A DNA stretch of 64,000 nucleotides from positions 662,774 through 726,773 of the forward strand of contig NZ_KI912410.1 in the NCBI RefSeq assembly GCF_000518265.1. The letters run 5' to 3'. Each line of letters starts with the position of its first letter. The first letter of the stretch is position 1. The DNA is from Actinomadura oligospora ATCC 43269. Its GTDB lineage: Bacteria; Actinomycetota; Actinomycetes; Streptosporangiales; Streptosporangiaceae. The notes beneath the pieces are model-generated. The model had not been told where the DNA came from, made no database searches, and saw only the letters and a program-made list of their open reading frames with translations. Positions 60,981 through 64,000 of the stretch are shown here, piece by piece. A program made the translations under genes and the position numbers.

Positions 60981-61063
60981 TCATCACTCGGTGATAAAAA
61001 CGCGAGATCCAAAACTCACTTCAAGTGAATACGTCGGGCTCGCGTTTTATCACCTGGTGATAA
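60981..61063. promoter_or_regulatory. Nested inverted-repeat block, AT-rich
   Basis: Two related 17-base palindromes (60981-60997 TCATCACTCGGTGATAA and 61047-61063 TTATCACCTGGTGATAA, 14 of 17 alike) flank GTGATAAAAACGCGAG and its near-complement CTCGCGTTTTATCAC, and in the middle TCACTT-C-AAGTGA (61017-61029) is a third perfect palindrome. The block is far more AT-rich than its surroundings and lies upstream of the third exported gene. Confidence 0.75.
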
Positions 61064-61112
61064 GACGAAAAAAGTTCCAAATCTCCTATTGAATCCGCCG
61101 GGACCCCCGCTT

Positions 61113-61125
61113 ATGGTCAGACCAT
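61113..61125. promoter_or_regulatory. Palindrome ATGGTC-A-GACCAT
   Basis: A perfect 13-base dyad. The core TGGTC-N-GACCA resembles sites of FadR-type GntR regulators, and GGTCTGAC is also in the FadR operator at 28517-28551. The link is only by resemblance. Confidence 0.5.
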
Positions 61126-61296
61126 GCAAGCGGGCGGGAGAGGGAGAACCAGCCCCCTGGCGGAGCAGTAGAGATTCACCGCCACCGAGGAGGTCCCGTC
61201 CATTCTCGACAGGTAGAGGAGATGCCCGAAAGCACACGCCGTCACCGTCCCTACGAGAACTCGCAGACCACCCCACTGAAGGGAACAAGAACCGGC

Positions 61297-62016
61297 ATGC
61301 GCAAGCTCACTCGCAACAGCATTTTCAGCGCCGCGGTCGCCACCGCCGCGCTCGGTCTCACCGCCGGCACCGCCTTCGCCGCCGGGCCGCCCCCCTACAC
61401 CGGGACCATCTCGGTCTCGGCCACCGGAGCCACCGGAACCTCCATCGGCGTCACGGTCACCAACACGACCAACGTGACGGCCAAGGACCTGACCACCCTG
61501 GCGTCGATCACCTGCACCAAGGCGACGGGGACCGGCACGGCCAAGCTCGGCTCGGGCATCAGTCCCAACGGATCCGCGAGCCTCACCGCCGCGACCTTCT
61601 CCAGCCCGGCCAACCCGGGCGGTGCGTGCTCCGGTCCTCTCGGCATCACGGTGCAGGTCACCGCGGACAACCTGCCCTGGTCCATCAGCGTGGACCCGAG
61701 CACCGTCGTCAACGGAGTCTCCGCGAAGGGCGCGATGACCGGTGTGAAGGCGCACATCGTCGGCAGCGACAACTGCCACGCGACCGTCACGGGCCCCGGC
61801 GGTGGCACAGGCACCCTCTACAACGGCAGCTACACCGACTCCACCGGCATTCTGAAGTTCGACAGCACCGGCGTCAGCGACCTGAGGGTCGCCACGGTGG
61901 ACGCCAACTGCGACCCCTCGCTGATCAACGCCGGTGACCCCATCACGCTCTTGGGGTCCTTCAAGGTCACCCCTGTCTCCCCGGCGACGGGCTTCCTGAC
62001 CATCAACACTCCCTGA
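61297..62016 (+). CDS. Small exported protein, four-cysteine family (copy 3)
   Basis: 239 residues. Signal peptide (RKLTRNSIFSAAVATAALGL, cleavage after AFA near 29). Landmarks match copies 1 and 2: TCTKATGTG, GACSGP, PWSI, GVKAHIVGSDNCHA and DANCDPSLINAGD. The ATG at 61297 begins the signal peptide; the longer frame from 61222 adds non-signal sequence. It is more diverged than copies 1 and 2 and stands in its own transcription unit behind the inverted-repeat block. Confidence 0.85.
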   Translation: MRKLTRNSIFSAAVATAALGLTAGTAFAAGPPPYTGTISVSATGATGTSIGVTVTNTTNVTAKDLTTLASITCTKATGTGTAKLGSGISPNGSASLTAATFSSPANPGGACSGPLGITVQVTADNLPWSISVDPSTVVNGVSAKGAMTGVKAHIVGSDNCHATVTGPGGGTGTLYNGSYTDSTGILKFDSTGVSDLRVATVDANCDPSLINAGDPITLLGSFKVTPVSPATGFLTINTP

Positions 62017-62043
62017 CCTCTGTAACGGCGTAAGCCGATGACC

Positions 62044-62073
62044 GGGCCGCCACGGGACCTCCTGTGGCGGCCC
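62044..62073 (+). terminator. Hairpin between exported genes
   Basis: GGGCCGCCACGGG and CCTGTGGCGGCCC form a 13-bp stem with one G-T pair and an ACCT loop, 27 bases after the copy 3 stop and 27 bases before the next ATG. No T-run. Confidence 0.7.
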
Positions 62074-62100
62074 GCCCCACTACCTGATCCAAGGACTTTC

Positions 62101-64000
62101 ATGCTCGCGAGCCCCCACAGAGTCGTACGCGGCGCAACCGTGACCGCCCTGCTGGCAAGTGCAGGCGTGCTGGCCGCAGTCCGAGTTGCATCCGCCGACA
62201 TCGGGGCGCAGGTGTCCTACCTGTGTGCGACGCCCAAAGCCACCTACGGGGTGTCCCTCGGGATCAAGGCCGAAGTGCCTGCGACCGGCAAGATCAACGC
62301 GCCGGTGCGTATCGGCGACGTCGGCGTGACCCTGAAGGCGCCGGGGAGTCTGCGCAGCGAGCTGGCGAGAACCGGCCAGCCGGACTCGACGGGGGCGGCA
62401 CCAGCCCCGTCGCTGAACGGTGTGGCATCGATCGCGGTGAACGTCGGCCAAGGCCAGACGTCTGTCAACGCGGGATGGCCCACCTTCTCGCTGACGTCGG
62501 GTTCAGACCAGACGAATCAGGTGCTCCTGCAAGGGACCGGCGCTGTCCCCGCGCTCCTGACGGATCAAGCGGGACAGGTCGTCTGGAAGGCCGGGCAGAT
62601 GGTGCTCCGGCTGTCGGCCGAGGGGCAGAAGGCGTCCACCGTCACGCTGACCTGTACCCCCAAGAGCGGGACCGTCCTCGGAAGGCTGGCGTTGAAGGGG
62701 AGGACGACACCCTCCGCCTTGCCCAAGCGGTCACCGCTGGCAAATCAGCCGGCGGGCGATGATTCGCGTGCTGACTGCATCGTTACTCCATCCCCGTTTG
62801 AGCCCGGCGGGGGGATGAATCCCGACCCGCGCCTGGACCCGCCTCCCGCGCCGCCCGGGGTGAATCCAGGCCCGCTGAGGCCGATCCGCCCGGGCACGCC
62901 CAAATGCGGGAAGGCTGCAGGGTTCGGAAATCTCGGAAAACTGAAGGCCGCCATTCCGCTTGGTGCGCAGATCAGGTTCCGCATGAACATTCAAAGTCGG
63001 ACCGATTTGGCGAATAATTATATTCGGAGTAATAGTTACGGGAGTACGGCAACGACCCCGTCGACGGGGACTGCACTGGGGTTTGGATTCATGCCGACCA
63101 CTGCAACGGTGCTTACCAGGCAGGCGGCTCCACCCGGTGGTTCCAGCGAAATGGGGAACCTGTATGCCGATGGGCCGTTCACCGGCGCTCCGACTTCCTT
63201 TGAAAGTCGCGCGTATGCGCGCTCATTCGTGGATCTCCGTGTCAAGAATATTTCCGTCAACGGAACCAGTCTGAGTATGGGTGAGAACTGCCATACGGGC
63301 GCGCTGCCCTTGAATATATCCGCGGACCTGGGCAACGACAGTGTCGGTACATTGAGTCCGGAGCAGGGCGGCACGTACACGGGGAGCGTGTATGTGCCGG
63401 GCTTCAGCGGGTGTGGGGCCGGTGAGGATCTGACACCTCTGGTGGATGCGACGAGCGCCGGAACCAGTAACTATCTGAAGGTCGAATCCGGTCTCTGGTG
63501 TCTGGCGAGTCCAGATGTACCGGGAGGCTGTACGGACGAGCCGGAGCCCCTCTCGTACACGGTCCTCCCCGGCAAGGCGGTAGAGGCAACCGTCAGTCCA
63601 TTCACACTGACTGCTGATAACGGGAACTCGGTCCAATGTGAGTCTGCAAGGTTGAAGATGAACTTCAAGCGTGGACGCTATCTGTCCATGTATCGAATCG
63701 CGACCGTTGACGGTGCTCAGTTCAAGAAGTGCGTCAGAGGGAACGGTGGAGTCCCGACCGAAGTGCATGGTGCGGGATTCCCGTGGACGCTGCACGTGAA
63801 CACTACTCAAGGCGTTCCGGGGCAGTGGGCGATGCAGTTGGCCGGATTCAAGCTCGAGATGACCGGCTCCGACGGTTGCAACTTCAGCCTGAATAGGATA
63901 TCCGATGACGGTACAACGGATATGCCGGCCACGCTGGGCGAAGTTTCCGTTGACCCCAGCAAGGATCGCCTCAGTTTCGGCACGGGAAATCCAGTTGCCG
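62101..64000 (+). CDS. Large exported multidomain protein, open at the right edge (DUF6801-like N-terminal domain)
   Basis: From ATG 62101 the frame stays open to base 64000, 633 codons so far. Signal peptide about 1-37 (VTALLASAGVLAAVRVASA). Domain 1 (about 38-205) has SYLCATP, KAEVPATGKINAPV and VTLTCTPKSG, resembling DUF6801. A Pro/Gly hinge (about 225-262) follows. Domain 2 (about 280-475) has LRVKNISVNG, GENCHTG and VPGFSGCG. Domain 3 (about 500 on) has VQC, KKC, GFPWTL and GFKLEMTGSDGC, the same landmarks as the three small exported proteins. GC drops after about 62940 and AT-ending codons (AAT, TAT, ATT) appear, unlike the neighbours. Probably wall-associated; function unknown. Confidence 0.85.
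   Translation, partial: MLASPHRVVRGATVTALLASAGVLAAVRVASADIGAQVSYLCATPKATYGVSLGIKAEVPATGKINAPVRIGDVGVTLKAPGSLRSELARTGQPDSTGAAPAPSLNGVASIAVNVGQGQTSVNAGWPTFSLTSGSDQTNQVLLQGTGAVPALLTDQAGQVVWKAGQMVLRLSAEGQKASTVTLTCTPKSGTVLGRLALKGRTTPSALPKRSPLANQPAGDDSRADCIVTPSPFEPGGGMNPDPRLDPPPAPPGVNPGPLRPIRPGTPKCGKAAGFGNLGKLKAAIPLGAQIRFRMNIQSRTDLANNYIRSNSYGSTATTPSTGTALGFGFMPTTATVLTRQAAPPGGSSEMGNLYADGPFTGAPTSFESRAYARSFVDLRVKNISVNGTSLSMGENCHTGALPLNISADLGNDSVGTLSPEQGGTYTGSVYVPGFSGCGAGEDLTPLVDATSAGTSNYLKVESGLWCLASPDVPGGCTDEPEPLSYTVLPGKAVEATVSPFTLTADNGNSVQCESARLKMNFKRGRYLSMYRIATVDGAQFKKCVRGNGGVPTEVHGAGFPWTLHVNTTQGVPGQWAMQLAGFKLEMTGSDGCNFSLNRISDDGTTDMPATLGEVSVDPSKDRLSFGTGNPVA

Noticed and set aside
60627..61028. 133-codon gene with a very strong ribosome site
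   Set aside because: Composition is shadow-like (Arg/Pro/Ser-rich), it runs through the 14-bp hairpin and part of the inverted-repeat block, and no family is recognisable.
61222..61296. Longer start for exported protein copy 3
   Set aside because: It would put 25 polar residues before a clear signal peptide; ATG 61297 is the natural start.

Overview
The window is high-GC actinobacterial DNA. Genes are tightly packed, GTG and TTG starts are common, and there are many ATGA or GTGA overlaps. The gene content (a complete MCE operon with Mkl, Asp23/AmaP-type envelope genes, a glycine riboswitch ahead of gcvT-gcvH-glyA, PucR and HxlR regulators) fits a filamentous actinomycete of the Actinomadura/Thermomonosporaceae kind. 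That placement is inference from gene content, not from a marker gene. No tRNA, rRNA, CRISPR array, transposase or integrase was seen.

Layout. Bases 1-9,250 hold small regulator/enzyme pairs: a frameshifted LLM flavin oxidoreductase with TetR and an SDR, an SMR transporter, an azoreductase with a divergent TetR and two clear operators, LysR with an aldo-keto reductase, a NUDIX hydrolase, a broken aminotransferase and purU. Bases 9,570-14,540 are an enlarged Asp23/Gls24-DUF6286-AmaP envelope-stress cluster in two transcription units. Bases 14,640-17,520 hold a DinB-like protein and a thiolase-HxlR operon under twin palindromes. Bases 17,600-22,120 (minus strand) run tandem glycine riboswitch, gcvT, gcvH, glyA, sdaA, a route from glycine through serine to pyruvate; gcvP is not in the window. 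A secreted alginate-lyase-like protein follows. Bases 23,494-29,358 are a glutamine-synthetase-like/aldehyde-dehydrogenase/permease operon with a divergent FadR regulator, suited to gamma-glutamylated polyamine or amine catabolism. Bases 29,496-42,184 are mixed: site-2 protease, cysteine-synthase-like enzyme, two membrane proteins, ATP-dependent DNA ligase, a phosphopantetheinyl transferase, SDR, diiron protein, TetR genes and a Baeyer-Villiger-type monooxygenase.

Bases 42,277-64,000 form an envelope region: a Pro/Thr-rich anchored surface protein, two paralogous PucR regulators, then one long plus-strand run mkl-yrbE-yrbE-mceA to mceF plus four Mce-associated proteins, apparently a single transcript building a lipid importer. 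Immediately downstream lie three small exported proteins of one four-cysteine family and a large exported protein, still open at the right edge, whose C-terminal domain appears to belong to the same family. The first two small genes are a 737-bp tandem duplication that copied the last bases of the preceding Mce-associated gene.

The observations most worth a second look are: (i) the four-cysteine exported family next to the MCE importer, including a gene easily missed because it has no stop in the window; (ii) short tandem duplications that repeatedly begin across the stop codons of unrelated genes, one of which has become a hairpin; (iii) an elaborate nested inverted-repeat block at 60,981-61,063; (iv) several clear two-site operators that predict regulator targets.
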